Positions 21,474 to 33,702 of a DNA stretch of 64,000 bases are shown here, piece by piece. A program made the translations under genes and the position numbers. The DNA comes from Chalciporus piperatus. Taxonomy: Eukaryota > Basidiomycota > Agaricomycetes > Boletales > Boletaceae. The stretch lies in contig JBBPTG010000009.1 of NCBI GenBank assembly GCA_038093975.1, positions 343,886 to 407,885 of the forward strand. Direction: 5' to 3'. The notes beneath the pieces were generated by a model that worked only from the letters and a program-made list of their open reading frames with translations, was not told where the DNA came from and searched no databases. The first letter of the stretch is position 1. Each line of letters opens with the position of its first letter.

Positions 21474-24400
21474 ATGGCTTCAGCTTCCGTCAGAGCGATA
21501 CAAGGAAAGCTCTTCAGAGGCAGCGAGGACTCCCCAGGCCTAGGATCGACCGATCGCGATCCTCGTCTCACTATCCATATACCCAAACAGACCGTACCAA
21601 TCTATCCCCCTCTCAAGACCACAAAGGCGAGCCCAAATGGTTCAAACCTCGCAGACGGAGACGACACCCAAAAAAGTTACCGCCAACGGTTAAGTGATAA
21701 TCTCGGCGCCACCTACCAAGGTGCAGAGAGATACCGTTTGCATCAGGACGAAGCTCGGCTTCGACACTGGAAACGATGGGGCCCATACCTCAGCGATCGA
21801 CAATGGGTAATTGATCTGTGGGCAGTCTTCGTGAGGATATAGTACTCACGCCTAATCTCCAGGCAACTGTCCGTGAGGACTATTCAGAAAATGGCGATGC
21901 TTGGACCCATTTCCCCCACGAACACGCACGATCGCGCGCTTATCGATGGGGTGAGGATGGCATCGGCGGAATCTCAGATAACCACCAACGACTCTGCTTT
22001 TCTCTCTCCTTGTGGAATGGCCAAGATCCCATTCTGAAGGAGCGCCTTTTTGGCGTCACAGGCCACCAAGGGAATCATGGCGAAGATGTCAAGGAACTTT
22101 ACTACTACCTCGACTCGACGCCTTCTCATTCCTACATGAAATTCTTATACAAATACCCTCAGCGCGAGTACCCATACGAACAACTCGTGGAAGAAAATGT
22201 CCACCGAGATCGGAATGTAGCAGAGTATGAGATCCTGGACTCAGAAGTCTTCGACGACGACCGGTATTGGGATGTTTTTATGGAGGTCTGCCTTCTCGCC
22301 TGTGCTTGTTATCACTGAACTAAATCTAGCCGCGTAGTACGCCAAAGATGAAGATGATCCCAACAACATCTACGTGCGCATCACTAGCTACAATCGCGGT
22401 CCGGAACCTGCAACACTCCACATCATCCCCCAGTTGTGGTTCCGCAACACATGGTCATGGCCCGCCGTCAAGCCTCCGATGCCAACTCTCGCCAAGGCAG
22501 TCACCGAGAACGATATCCAATACATCAAGATAAAGCATCCTGCAATGGAAAGGTACTTCATGTACTGCTTACCATCTCCACCGCCGGTAAATGCGGAGGG
22601 TGCCTTTGTCACGGATGAAGACGTCGTCCAACCCGAACTCCTTTTCACGGAGAATGACACCAACCTCCGCCGCCTTTACGGAGGGAACAACGCTTCACCG
22701 TATGTCAAAGATGCTTTCCATGACCACATCATTCCGCGTCATCGACCTGCCTCCGATGGATTATCGTCACAGCCTCCGCACTACGTTAACCCTGAACAAC
22801 GGGGCACAAAGGCCGCGGCGCATTACACCTTCCAGGACGTCCCACCGAGAGGCGGATGTGCGGTCGTAAGGATAAAACTAACCCCACAGTCGGCGTCAAA
22901 GGTTCCGAACCTGGAGGACGAGGCTGCATTTGACGCTGTGGTGGAGGAGCGACGCGAAGAGGCAGACGAGTTCTATAATTCGCTGGTATTTGGCCCGATG
23001 AGCGACGATTTCAAACAAATCATGAGACAGGCTCTCGGAGGGATGTTGTGGACGAAGCAGTACTATCACTTCGTACAAAAGGAGTGGATTGAAGGCGACC
23101 CTGGTCAACCCCCACCACCTCCAGGACGCAAACACGTTCGCAATAAAGTAAGTTTTCTCAATCGATGGCCATCCCCATTTGACCGCTACCTAGGATTGGC
23201 GTCACATGCACATCGATGACATTCTTTCTATGCCTGACAAGTACGTGCTCGTGCGCACTCCTTACTTTTTACTGACAAGGCGTCCATCAGATGGGAATAC
23301 CCGTTTTTCGCTGCTTGGGATACCGCCTTCCATTGTATTCCACTGGCGGTCGTCGATGCGACCTTCGCCAAGAAACAGTTAGACCTACTCACTCGAGAGT
23401 GGTACATGAAGCCAGACGGCCAAATTCCCGCCTACGAATGGAATTTTTCCGATGTCAATCCCCCGGTGCATGCGTGGTGAGTAATACTTAAGATGGGCTG
23501 TTCCTTATGATACGACAAACACCAGGGCGACGTTCAGAGTTTTCAAGATAGAGCGCAAGCTGACCGGCAGGGAGGATATCCCTTTTTTGGAAAGGGTCTT
23601 TCAGAAGCTACTGCTCAACTTTACGTGGTATGTGATATGCATGAAGGAAATGATGACGGTTCACCTGGTAGCTGTGCAGGTGGGTGAACAGAAAGGACTC
23701 TGGAGGCCACAACGTCTTTGAGGGAGGATTTCTTGGGCTTGACAATATTGGCGTATTCAATCGATCCGAGCCGTTACCGACGGGAGGTAGCCTACGTCAA
23801 GCAGACGGTACTGCTTGGATGGCATTTTACTGCCTAAACATGTAGGTCCAACAAAACACGCTCGCCCACGAGTTTGTTGACGATGTCTAGGTTGAATATG
23901 GCGCTTGAGCTTGCGAAGCACAATCCAGTTTACGAAGATATTGCCTCGAAATTCTTCGAGGTCTGTCGACTGCCTATCCTTCTTAATGATACTCATCGAT
24001 GACCACACAGCACTTTATCTTTATTGCTGATGCTATGACGTACATGTCAGGAGACAATGAGCTGAGCCTCTGGAACGAGGAAGACGGGATGTACTATGAT
24101 GTCATTCAGTTCGCACCTGGGAACTCGATCCAGTTGCCTGTGCGAAGCCTCGTTGGCCTCATACCTCTCTATGCAACTCTGGTCCTCGAGCCAGACGTAC
24201 TTAATCGATTCCCTGGATTCAAGAAACGGGTGGAATGGTTTATCGACAATCGACCTGAAGTCTCGGCTCGGAATATGGCAAACATCAAGGGTAATCTACC
24301 TTTTTCTAAGCTACCTTTCTTTTTTTCTCAAATTCTTATAGTTGCTGGTAAGGGCGAGCGACGCCTGCTTGCGCTGGCCAGCAAAGAGAGGCTGGTGCGC

Positions 24401-25402
24401 ATATTGGAGAAGATGCTCGATGAGAACGAATTCCTGAGTGAATACGGCGTTCGATCGTAAGTCGAGTTGCTAGCATTCCTCTCACGAGCTGATGCAATGC
24501 TGCGAAGTTTGTCCAAGTTGCACAAGGATAAACCGTGGGGAATGCATGTCCACGGGCAATTGCATGAAGTCAGATACTGGCCAGGGGATTCTCACTCGGG
24601 GATGTTCGGCGGAAACTCAAATTGGCGAGGGCCAATCTGTAAGGCCGAATTTCACGCAAAGTCGTCAACTCATGCTCTGTCTAGGGCTGGCTGTCAATTT
24701 TCTGCTCATCGAAAGTCTTCAACGGTTCTACCAATACTATGGGGATGATTTGCAGGTCGAGTGCCCTACCGGTAGCGGCGAGTATATGAACCTCGTCGAA
24801 GTTGCGGAAGAAATTCAACATCGTATTATCCACCTCTTTGGCCGCGATATTGACGGCAAAAGGGCTATCAACGGCGGCAGTCCAAAGCTAGATAGCGATC
24901 CTCATTTCCGAGATTATGTCTGGTTTTACGAAGTAAGGGAAAATCTTTTTTCTTCGCCCAGTAACTAACGCGATCATTGTCTCAGTATTTCCATGGGGAT
25001 AGTGGCCGCGGACTTGGAGCATCGCATCAAACAGGATGGTGAGGATAGTCTCTCATGAATCACTGTTCTCGCTGAACGACCTCTCTCTTATGAGGTCCGG
25101 TCTGGTTGCCTATCATATTCTGCAGAGTGGGGCGACATGTCGCTTGCCTAGAACACCGCGAAGTACGTTCTTGCCTCTTACTTGCCAATACCCCCCTGAC
25201 CTTTCCTCACAGCCCCTCGGAGCATGGTGAACCACTACTTTGATGTACGTACAGTCATCTCTTTTAACTCGCTGTTCTGAAGAGACCACAGGAAACTATT
25301 GATGCGCAATCGGAGTACGGGGACGACGCTCGTTCTTTATACAGTGCCATGAGCGTCATGGACCTGAATACCCTCAGTGACTTGTCTCCCGATGCGCTGT
25401 AA
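21474..25402 (+). CDS. Glycoside hydrolase family 63-like glucosidase (MGH1-like)
   Basis: Sixteen exons: 21474-21806, 21863-22285, 22338-23147, 23194-23240, 23291-23476, 23526-23627, 23680-23841, 23891-23960, 24011-24290, 24342-24456, 24508-24638, 24685-24932, 24986-25038, 25095-25162, 25213-25244 and 25292-25402; 1,056 aa. Characteristic segments are [79 protein letters not shown] and [18 protein letters not shown]. These belong to the (alpha/alpha)6 GH63-related family found in fungi and bacteria that includes mannosylglycerate hydrolase-like enzymes. [12 protein letters not shown] and the [10 protein letters not shown] region would carry the active-site carboxylates. No signal peptide is visible, so it is probably cytosolic and distinct from the ER glucosidase I. 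The substrate is unknown. The model after 25095 is less conserved. Confidence 0.85.
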
Positions 25403-25848
25403 ACTGAATTCATGGTGGTAGATAGATTTTCTTCCTTGTACAACGACAATAGAGTTGAGTGTTCCTAGACTGATTGTGCGCAATAGACATAATATATTGA
25501 GACCCATAGCAATGACTGCAGTATTCTATCAAAGTGATACATGACCGATGTTCCTCCATTTTAGATATGATACTCGACGGCACGGAAGAATCCAAGGAGC
25601 TAAAAAGAACGGTAGGGGGTGATCGAAGAATCTCAAGGGTAGACCGGATCACTTCAGGATTCCAATATAGGTTAGAGTTTAGACAGAGAAGAAAACGAAA
25701 ATAAGACTGAACGAATGTGGGAAGGCAATGGTGTGCGAAACATAAATTTAACAAACGAGTGTGATGTGCGAGGCGAGTCCCAAAGTAAGAGCAAGATGAA
25801 CGACAAATGTCGTAATGCGACGAGAAGTAGAGAATAGGATGCGAGACT
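25403..25848. other. Convergent 3' region between GH63 and CDC24; no gene seen
   Basis: The 446 bp separate two converging genes. The ORF read on the minus strand across 25410-25940 is a frame shadow of the CDC24 3' end and of non-coding sequence. No RNA gene or repeat was noticed. Confidence 0.35.
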
Positions 25849-28800
25849 TTACATGACATAGAGAGTGACTTGGCCCCCAGGACGGAACGCCTCGAACGCC
25901 ATCTGCACGTCCTCGGTAGAACTGAGAGATACCAAGTCACCGTCTTCGTCCTTGTATTTCACCCTAAACGGGGCGTCCTCGCGGCGGGAACCACAGAGCC
26001 GGATCTTCTTTCCAACCTTGTCAACAAGGTCGCTGAATTCCGTGAATCGGGGGACTTGTATGACAAAGATATCTTCTTGGAAGTGGACCTTGACTTTGAT
26101 AGAAGAGGGGAGACCACTGTTTACACCCATACTGTCGAACCTTGATTGCGGGCGCCCAGAAGCTCCAAGGGACGATTCGCTAGAACCGAATGGGGTTATT
26201 GGAGAGGAACTGTTCGGTGATTCCTCAGATGAACCACGGGTGGACAGGCTTGAGCCGCTACCTCGTTTGCTCCCTGGTGTCGAACCCTGTGAACGATGCG
26301 TCCACGTGGCGTCGGGGATGGGAGGGGGGGATGTTTGAGGTACATATGCACTGGGTTGGCTTGCACTCCTTGATCGACTAGATGGCACAGGGAGAAGGGG
26401 AGAGCTGGTGCTGGAAGGGGTGGTGCTTCTGGTATCGCCTTGTTCGTATGTAGCTCGGAGCTTCTGAGAGCTCATCTGTTTGTGTAGGGGAATCCGCGGT
26501 GGCCGAAACCCGGGGCCGAAGCTGGAATCCGTAGCACTTGCTGTGGAACTCATGCGCGTAACTTGTGGACGATAGGGAGGTACGGCAGGTACAGCAGCAC
26601 CAGGAGGCAGTTGAGCACTATTGCCTGATCTCCGTTGAGTGTTGGGGTAGCCGTTCAAGTCTTCTGTTCGAGTTCGCGGACGATCGTATCCGGCGTACGA
26701 ATCGCGATCAGGCTGAAAGCTCTGTGGCCCATTCATGCGGTGTGGCCCTAGTGGTGTTCCGCGCCCTGATGGCGGCATGCTACTTGATGGTGGGTAGTCC
26801 TCGTACTCGTCATCCAGATCAAACTCGAAGCCATCAGCTGACACGTATCCATGGTAGGATCCCGAGGACGACGCCACGGAAAATTGCTCCTCGCTCGAGT
26901 AAGGGCTTGGACGGTTACGACCGCTGGCTGGATGGGGCGGTAAGCTGTTTACATATTGCACGTGGGACATCGATGAAGACGCTCGGTCATGCGCATAGGG
27001 GAGGGGAGACCGCTGGGTGATCGATGGCGGGAGAGAAGGCACGGCGTTGGGTGGAAGATACTGCGACATATTGCGTTCAGAGGCTCTTCGATTTGCCACT
27101 TCCTTGATGAGTCGGTTGATCTGGGTCTCCCACTGTTTCAACTGCTCCTCGGTACGGCAACGTAGAGTGAAGTATTCCAGATCGTCGTCACCTCTCCACC
27201 AGACAGCAAGAGAGTATGGATTCACATTGGAAGAACCTTGAAATTGAATGGGTAAGCGAATCAAAAACACGAGACGGTGAATCTTTACCGATCGAATTCC
27301 GCGGCGAATTTGGAATAGCCTGGGTGACGTTGTTCAAGAATATACGACCTTTGAGAAGAAGTGGCGTATCCTTTTTCTTGTTGGCCACGGGGGTGGCCGT
27401 CAGAGGAGTCGTCGGCTGCTTCTTCAGGATCGAGTTGTTTTTGCCACCCCGTTTACCATTCGGCGGGGGCTGGAGCGACTCCTTGCAACACAAGACAATC
27501 TTCTCGAAAAGAAAGACGTGGTATTCACGGTCCACTTCCGACTTGGTGACGGTGAAGACATCATCGAGCAAGAGGTTACCGAAATTCGATAGATGATGGC
27601 CTTTCCAGTCTTTCACACGACCTTCAAGGTTTTGCACGGTTTGATTGTTCTCGGCGCGACGCTGGGCTTCATTAATCTTATCTGTAATCCTCTTTGCTGC
27701 AGCGGAACCAGCCTGGAGTTCCTCATAGTGAGGGTAATCAGAAGCGGAGGACGCCTTAACAAGTGACTGAGAGGGAGAAAATCAGATGATCCAGACCTGG
27801 GAAGTCGATATGGATGCTTACGTCGAGGAGAAGCGGATATTTGCAAATTCTCTGGACTGGTTTGATCAAAAAAGCGGGCAGTTCTGATTTCGCGTTGATG
27901 AGATTATTGTGCACCTAGAAATCCAAGTCTAGTCAGATATTCTATTTTTAGAACCACACCCGATGTAGATCGTTGTCACACCAACCGGTGCAAATGGAGC
28001 GCCGGTGAGCGAGTGGACACATACCGACAGGTTTTGCTCCTCCTTGATCATAATATCTGCCGCATTGGTATAGTTGCCACAATAAGGCTCATATACCGCG
28101 AATTCGTCCTCCTATTGTTCCGGATATGGGTGGAAAGACAATGCGAACACCGAATTAAGCATGCCCTACGATACAAAAAGGCAAGGGATTAAACTCACGT
28201 TCTCCAAGAAGAGCAAGCCCCAGCGTTGATCCTTCCATGGCAGCTCTGCAGTACTCTCTAGGCGAATAAGGAACTTTCTCTGGAAGTTCAGTAGCTTGTT
28301 TAGACCCGGGAAAAGAAGATGTATGGTATCCTGGTCGATCGTGTTACTCTGCGACAGGGCGGTCGCGTATTTCTGGTCGATGGGTTAGACAAAGTAACCC
28401 GAATTGAAATGTCGCTTACCTGCATAACTTCAAGATCCTGCACGTATTTGCGTTCGGTTTCTACCATTTCCCTAACGATGTTGTTGCGGGCGGCGTCCTG
28501 GGCATTTCGAGCAGGTGGATTGATTAAAGCTTGGGTGGCGAGAGAATCCATAGACTCATGGGGGGTGAGAAGTTGGGGAGAGAGCGGGGCAGGTTCGAAT
28601 ATCTCTGGAGGTAATAGGTCGACGAGGGTGGTTACGGTACTAACGACCTGCGAGATGGGATGTTTACGGGATGAACGTAGAAGGGAGAATGAGTGCGCAC
28701 CTTTACCAGACCATCGGTGGAGTGACGGTCCCACAAATCGGAGACAGTGAATCTCTCGCAACCGTCGATTTCAGTGAGTCTCATTGCGAATTTAGCGATT

Positions 28801-29171
28801 GCACGTTTCTTTTCCTTCTCGTTTGTGACATCGAATGTGGCAGCATCTGTGCTTATCTCGCCGATGGGACGAATTGGGGGAGGGAGGAGGTTGAAGAGGA
28901 AGCAGAGGGGAATGCCGAGTGTGAAGCAATCCCAAAGCTGTGTGACTGGATCTGTGGACTGACGAAGGTCACCGTTTGGTGCGGAGAGAATGAAGAAATG
29001 AGAGAAATTTGGGATGCGCATGAGACGTGCACGGAGGGAAGAGCATTGCTGGTAGAGGGAAGTGGAAGCGGAGGCGGCTTTATTGAGGATATTGTTATTA
29101 GCGACTGGCGTTTCGATTACGAGGCCGGGGTGCGAAGCGATCGATTTTTTGCGGCCAGGGACATTGGCCAT
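25849..29171 (-). CDS. CDC24: Cdc24 guanine nucleotide exchange factor for Cdc42
   Basis: Seven exons: 29171-28701, 28647-28420, 28372-28199, 28111-28025, 27914-27822, 27766-27289 and 27236-25849; 972 aa. Domains in order: the Cdc24 calponin-like region (about 40-155, TQLWDCFTLGIPLCFLFNLL), the DH/RhoGEF domain (about 211-390, EMVETERKYVQDLEVMQ and LIKPVQRICKYPLLL), a PH domain (about 410-570), a long Ser/Pro-rich linker, and a C-terminal PB1 domain (890-972, KVKVHFQEDIFVIQVP and YKDEDGDLVSLSSTEDVQMAF). This order is specific to Cdc24/Scd1. It activates Cdc42 at sites of polarised growth, and the PB1 domain binds Bem1-type scaffolds. The 110-nt intron at 27915-28024 is long for this gene. It shares a 284-bp divergent promoter with the Rap1-like gene. 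Confidence 0.94.
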
Positions 29172-29455
29172 GGTGGGGGAAATACGAGGGACGGGGAGAG
29201 GAAGAAGGAGAACGGGACGGTCACTGCGATGGCTGTTGGCGGGCAAATTGGCAGGAAACCACCCACTCGATAGATAATACAAATGTAGACTCCGACTCAC
29301 CTGTTGATACGACCAAACAAAACAAAATAGCCATTGTCCTCAGAGGGGGGGTGACTTGCGGGCCGAACGGAGGTTTGAAAGTCCGATCGCAGGACTCCAA
29401 CCACTTGCCCGCTTTTTTGTTTCGCCTTCATTCATCAAAACGGTGGGCAAGACCC
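29172..29455. promoter_or_regulatory. Divergent CDC24/RAP1 promoter region
   Basis: The 284 bp between the two opposite start codons must hold both promoters. No specific factor site was recognised. Confidence 0.4.
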
Positions 29456-31954
29456 ATGGCACCAGCGCGCTCTACCAGACGCACTCACTCTCAGAACGTA
29501 GAGCCGACACAATCCGACACCCAGAATGTCCTCCTCTTCCTCGAGCCCATGATGGGCACACCCCTCACCGTCTACATCGAGAAAGACGTCGACGATAGGG
29601 ATGTCCTAGTAGACATCATCACCGTAAGATCTCCCTTCACTCCCCTCCATTCTTACCCAATCACTCCATTCCTAGAAACATGGCGGAAACGTCTCCCCTA
29701 GTTACAGTGGGACCCCCTACATCTTAGGCATGTCCTCTCCTCTCACCCCTCGCCACAAATCTCATCCATCCCTCAGTCGATCCCCACAAAGAGTCAGGTC
29801 AGAACTTGTTTCGTCAATATGCCGGCAAGAAGGGCAAGATTGTTCTTCATGCCCGATGGGTACATGAATGTGTCCGTGCCGGTGCACTTCAGACCTTTCA
29901 AACCAACTGGGCCGAGTGCAAAGTAACCGGAACCGAAAAGTACACTCTCGCCGATCCTATTTTGTCCCCCTCTTAACAGTCCTCTTACAGAGTCGATCCA
30001 CCTCCCATCATCCCATCCCAGAATGACCCCACCTCGTCCGCCCAGATACCTCCTCCGATTCCACCTATTTCCCCTCATACCCAGCCTATCGCATCGATCG
30101 ACCCGATCGACCCTCTGGTACATGCATCTCAGACCTCGTATCCGTATCCTGTCTATGCACACCCCATCCATCCTCCCCCTCATGGCATGCAGCCCCCTAC
30201 GGCTGCACCCCCTCAATCTTGGCAAGCGCCCAATGCCATTGCACCGCAGCAAACTCACATGACCCCTCCTCAACCCCCCTCAGGGCTCATTCCACGTCCT
30301 CCTCAACCTTACCGAGATGGTCCATGGGTCACCGGTTTTGAGCAGCCCCCTCACATGGTATCAGGTCCAAGTGGACCGGCCTACTACAGGTATAGGGATG
30401 AGCAGCCTGATTGGGCTGCTGCTCCTCCAGGAGATTACACCTACGATCCTGCAACGGTCAGTTTGACAGGCAAATGAGTGTGGCAGTCACATTGACCGCG
30501 GTTATACAGTACGAGCCACCTTACGACCAAGCCCCACCATATATGCCCGATCCTGGCCCCTCGACAGCTGGCCCATCCGGCGCAGCCACTGAACATCCTG
30601 CTGGAGAAAAACCCCGTGGTCGGAAGCGAAGTCGGAACCAGGTAAGTACGCATATACACACATCCGCGGATCTATGCATATCTCTCTGGTGCGTTGACAG
30701 TCGACCCCTGCCGCACCTCCCTCTACGCTCGTTCTCAATCGAAGAAATCCCCCTGCTCGATCTCCTACTCCCCCAAGCCGTGTAATCAAGAGTACTTACG
30801 GCGGGAATCTTTTTACATCTGATGATGTCTTGTACCTCAAAAGATACATTGACTACTGTCAGGAGCAGGGATTGGTACTAAGGTTTCTGTTCCTTGCCTC
30901 TTTGAACGAACTCCGCGAACTCATCTATTGATCATCTTAGCCTGAGAGAAATTTGCGAGAGAATAGCAGTCAAGGTGTGTAGTTTGCCCTCGCTCTCCGC
31001 ATTGTTGCTCACTAACTTGCCGGTAGGCTCCACACCACACGTGAGGGAACAGGCGACCGTCCATTCCTTTTCGGGGGCTAACAATTTCCCCTCAGATTCT
31101 ACTCTTGGCGAAGGTATTGCAACAAGCATCAAATCAGGCTTGGTGGTTACTCTATGGACCTTGGCGGATCAGTGACCCCCCAGGACGATGGAGATCAGGA
31201 CATGGACGTGGAACAACTGCGAGTCACTACTGGCCCCGGAATTATCGCCGCGGCACAACAACGGTTACAAGAAGAGGGTCTCCAGCCGCGTAACCGGTCC
31301 CCGACTCCACCTCGGGCTTTGTTCAGGAGTACCACGGGCAAAGGTGTCGCATTTACGGAACAGGATGTGACTTTCTTGGTGCGCTTTATGGAATATAGAA
31401 AGTGAGTTGGATGTACGACATGATATACCGGCCGACCTACTTTCACCTCTCACAGATCTCAGGATCGTTTCGATATGGTAGCGTTCTGGAAAGACGTGGC
31501 CACCAAGGTAATTTCATGATCGTGATCACAGTCGTCGCTTATCCTTGAATTTGTAGGCGCCCCACCACTCTCGTGCATCGTGGATGAAGTTTTGGCGTCG
31601 CCACAAACACGAGCTAAACAGGACTGAAGGGGACGAGCCCTTACCTCAACCACCTGAGAAGAAGATGAGGTATTCTCGCTCGGACGATATTCTTCTCGCC
31701 AAGTATTTCTTCACAAAGCCCGAGGGCACGTCAGATAAGATTTTTCAAGCATTCGGACGATTGGTACGCGTTCCGCTGAGGATGTAGGGTCATGTACTGA
31801 GTGTGCTCTCCCATTTTAGCACCCGCACCATCCCTGGAAGGGTTGGCAAGAGCATCACCGGATCCACAAAGCCAAGATCGATCACCTGATACAGCGGTTG
31901 GCAAATGGAGAGAACATTGAGATGGATGATAATGCAGGAGACTCTGAGGTTTGA
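29456..31954 (+). CDS. RAP1: Rap1-like telomere protein: BRCT plus three Myb-like repeats
   Basis: Twelve exons: 29456-29623, 29676-29727, 29777-29939, 29991-30456, 30510-30641, 30701-30882, 30941-30974, 31027-31040, 31096-31401, 31456-31507, 31557-31763 and 31820-31954; 636 aa. The N-terminus forms a BRCT domain (about 20-125: NVLLFLEPMMGTPLTVYI, KIVLHARWVHECVRAG). A Pro-rich linker follows. Three Myb-like units then appear: about 361-420 (LFTSDDVLYLKRYIDYC with FYSWRRYCNKHQI), 486-546 (AFTEQDVTFLVRFMEYRK with SWMKFWRRHKHEL) and 561-616 (YSRSDDILLAKYFF with WKGWQEHHRIHKAKI). BRCT followed by Myb is the Rap1/TERF2IP plan; Rap1 caps telomeres through shelterin. No long C-terminal RCT domain is seen. 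Exon 8 is only 14 nt, and the intron 29728-29776 fits only with a GC donor. Confidence 0.8.
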
Positions 31955-32180
31955 GACTGGTCGCTCCTGTAGGCTGTGTAAAGCAAAGTATGGTCACTAC
32001 GTTACACCCTCTGCTCACGTTTTATGGTAATTGTCATGTAGTATTGCAGCGTAATGATTCTATTTTCCCGACTATATTATTAGCTAGCCTCATTGAGTTG
32101 TCCACAGTAGCTGCGTATAGGCTGATCCCCTACGTAGTGTTCCACCTTTCAATCCTAAAGTCGATATCCAGGCCATTGCA

Positions 32181-33616
32181 ATGAGACAAGATTTAGAGTG
32201 TTTGACCCAAGAGGAGGTGGATCAGGTTAGTGCCACTCGCCAGTTCCTTCAGATCACAATCGTAACTGTACCGTCCTGACAGTTCTACAAAGACGGGTCA
32301 GTTCAGTTGAATGGTGTTCGCTTGAATGAGAGTCGACTGAACAAAGCTTGCAGTTACATTTGCATCCCAGGTTTTCTGACGCAAAATCAGGTCTCATCCC
32401 TGCTACAACGATCCAAGGAACTGTTAGATGAATTCAGCGCGGAAGACCACCCGTTTGTGAGTCATGTCGTTGGATGATCGAATCTAGGGATGCGCTGACA
32501 TCGATCAGACGAGATTCACTACATCGGATAAGAACCATGTTGGCGACGACTATTTTCTGAACTCTGGGGACAAGATTCGTTACTTCCTGGAGGAGGACGC
32601 CGTCGATGAGGGTGGTAAGCTCACGAGGGATAAGGCAAAGGCCGTGAACAAGATTGGGCATGGTGAGATACAATCCATGTCACATAGAAATGGGCTATTC
32701 ACTAGGTTCGTTTGTCACAGCACTTCACCTGCTCGATCCTGTCTTCCGGAAAGTTACCCTAGAGAACGACAAGCTTAAGGCTGTAGTGAAAGATCTCAAA
32801 TTTCATTACGACCCCGTCGGTGAGCTTGACGTCTATTTGATCGAGGCACTGCGGGTAATTAAATTTCTCGCTGCCCCAGCCCTTCAGTCAATGGTTATCT
32901 TCAAACAACCTGAGATCGGTGGTGCAGGTAATCACCTTCGTATGATCAGTTGTCGATCGTTCACTTAAAGTCTTGCAGTTCCTGAACACACAGACTCGTA
33001 AGTCTACCGATCTGATGGATTTTCTCGTGGATTTACCGGAAATGTCGTCGCCCCACAAGGACTTTCCTTGTGAGTAGAGGTCTCGCTGACGAGCTTCCAC
33101 TCTACCTTGGAAAATCGATAGTAACGACTGTCACAGTACACCTCGCCTCCCACCGCGCTCGGATTTTGGATACCATTGGAAAGATGTACGTCGACAAATG
33201 GCGCATTATCGTTTCTGCCAGGCTCCCACGTTACAACACAAATCACCAAACGGTTCATCCGCATTCCCGAGGGTGGAACTGGGTTTGAGGAGATTTGTTC
33301 TCCCCTGGACACTCATCCTACACACGGAACTAAGGATTACGTTCTACAGACATGCGAACCAGGTCAGTTGTACAGTCCGGGCATCCGCTCAAGCTGACTC
33401 ATCCTTGAAGGGGACCTTGTCCTGATTCACGGCAGCGTGCTGCACAAGTCTGAGCGAAACACGAGTAATCAGACTCGATATGCATACACGTTCCATATGA
33501 TCGACAGCCCACCGCATGCCCACTACGATGAGAAGAATTGGCTCCAACCAACCGCATCGGCTCCCTTCTCTAAGATCCTTGAAGTTAGTAATAAAGAGAC
33601 AGGACTCACTACCTGA
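32181..33616 (+). CDS. Phytanoyl-CoA dioxygenase-like 2-oxoglutarate/Fe(II) oxygenase (PHYHD1-like)
   Basis: Ten exons: 32181-32225, 32283-32296, 32354-32456, 32509-32662, 32721-32819, 32880-32927, 32979-32997, 33060-33069, 33137-33362 and 33411-33616; 307 aa. Iron ligands are HxD in VPEHTDSTFLY (His158, Asp160) and the distal histidine in LVLIHGSVLHKSE (His246). Flanking family motifs are YICIPGFLTQNQ, RFTTSDKNHVGDDYFLNSGDKIRYFLEE, ALHLLDPVFR, ALQSMVIFKQPEIGG and RYAYTFHMI. The family hydroxylates an unknown substrate with 2-oxoglutarate, O2 and Fe(II); human PHYHD1 is the closest named relative that I recall. No peroxisomal targeting signal is obvious at the C-terminus. Exons of 14, 10 and 19 nt are needed to keep the conserved core in frame. 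It converges with THI6, with 86 bp between stop codons. Confidence 0.88.
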
Positions 33617-33702
33617 CATTCTGACTTCGTGGCGTCAAATTGTCTTATCTATATGTAACTCACATCCCCTTGTTATCCTTGCACTGTACATGTAAGACGT
33701 TA

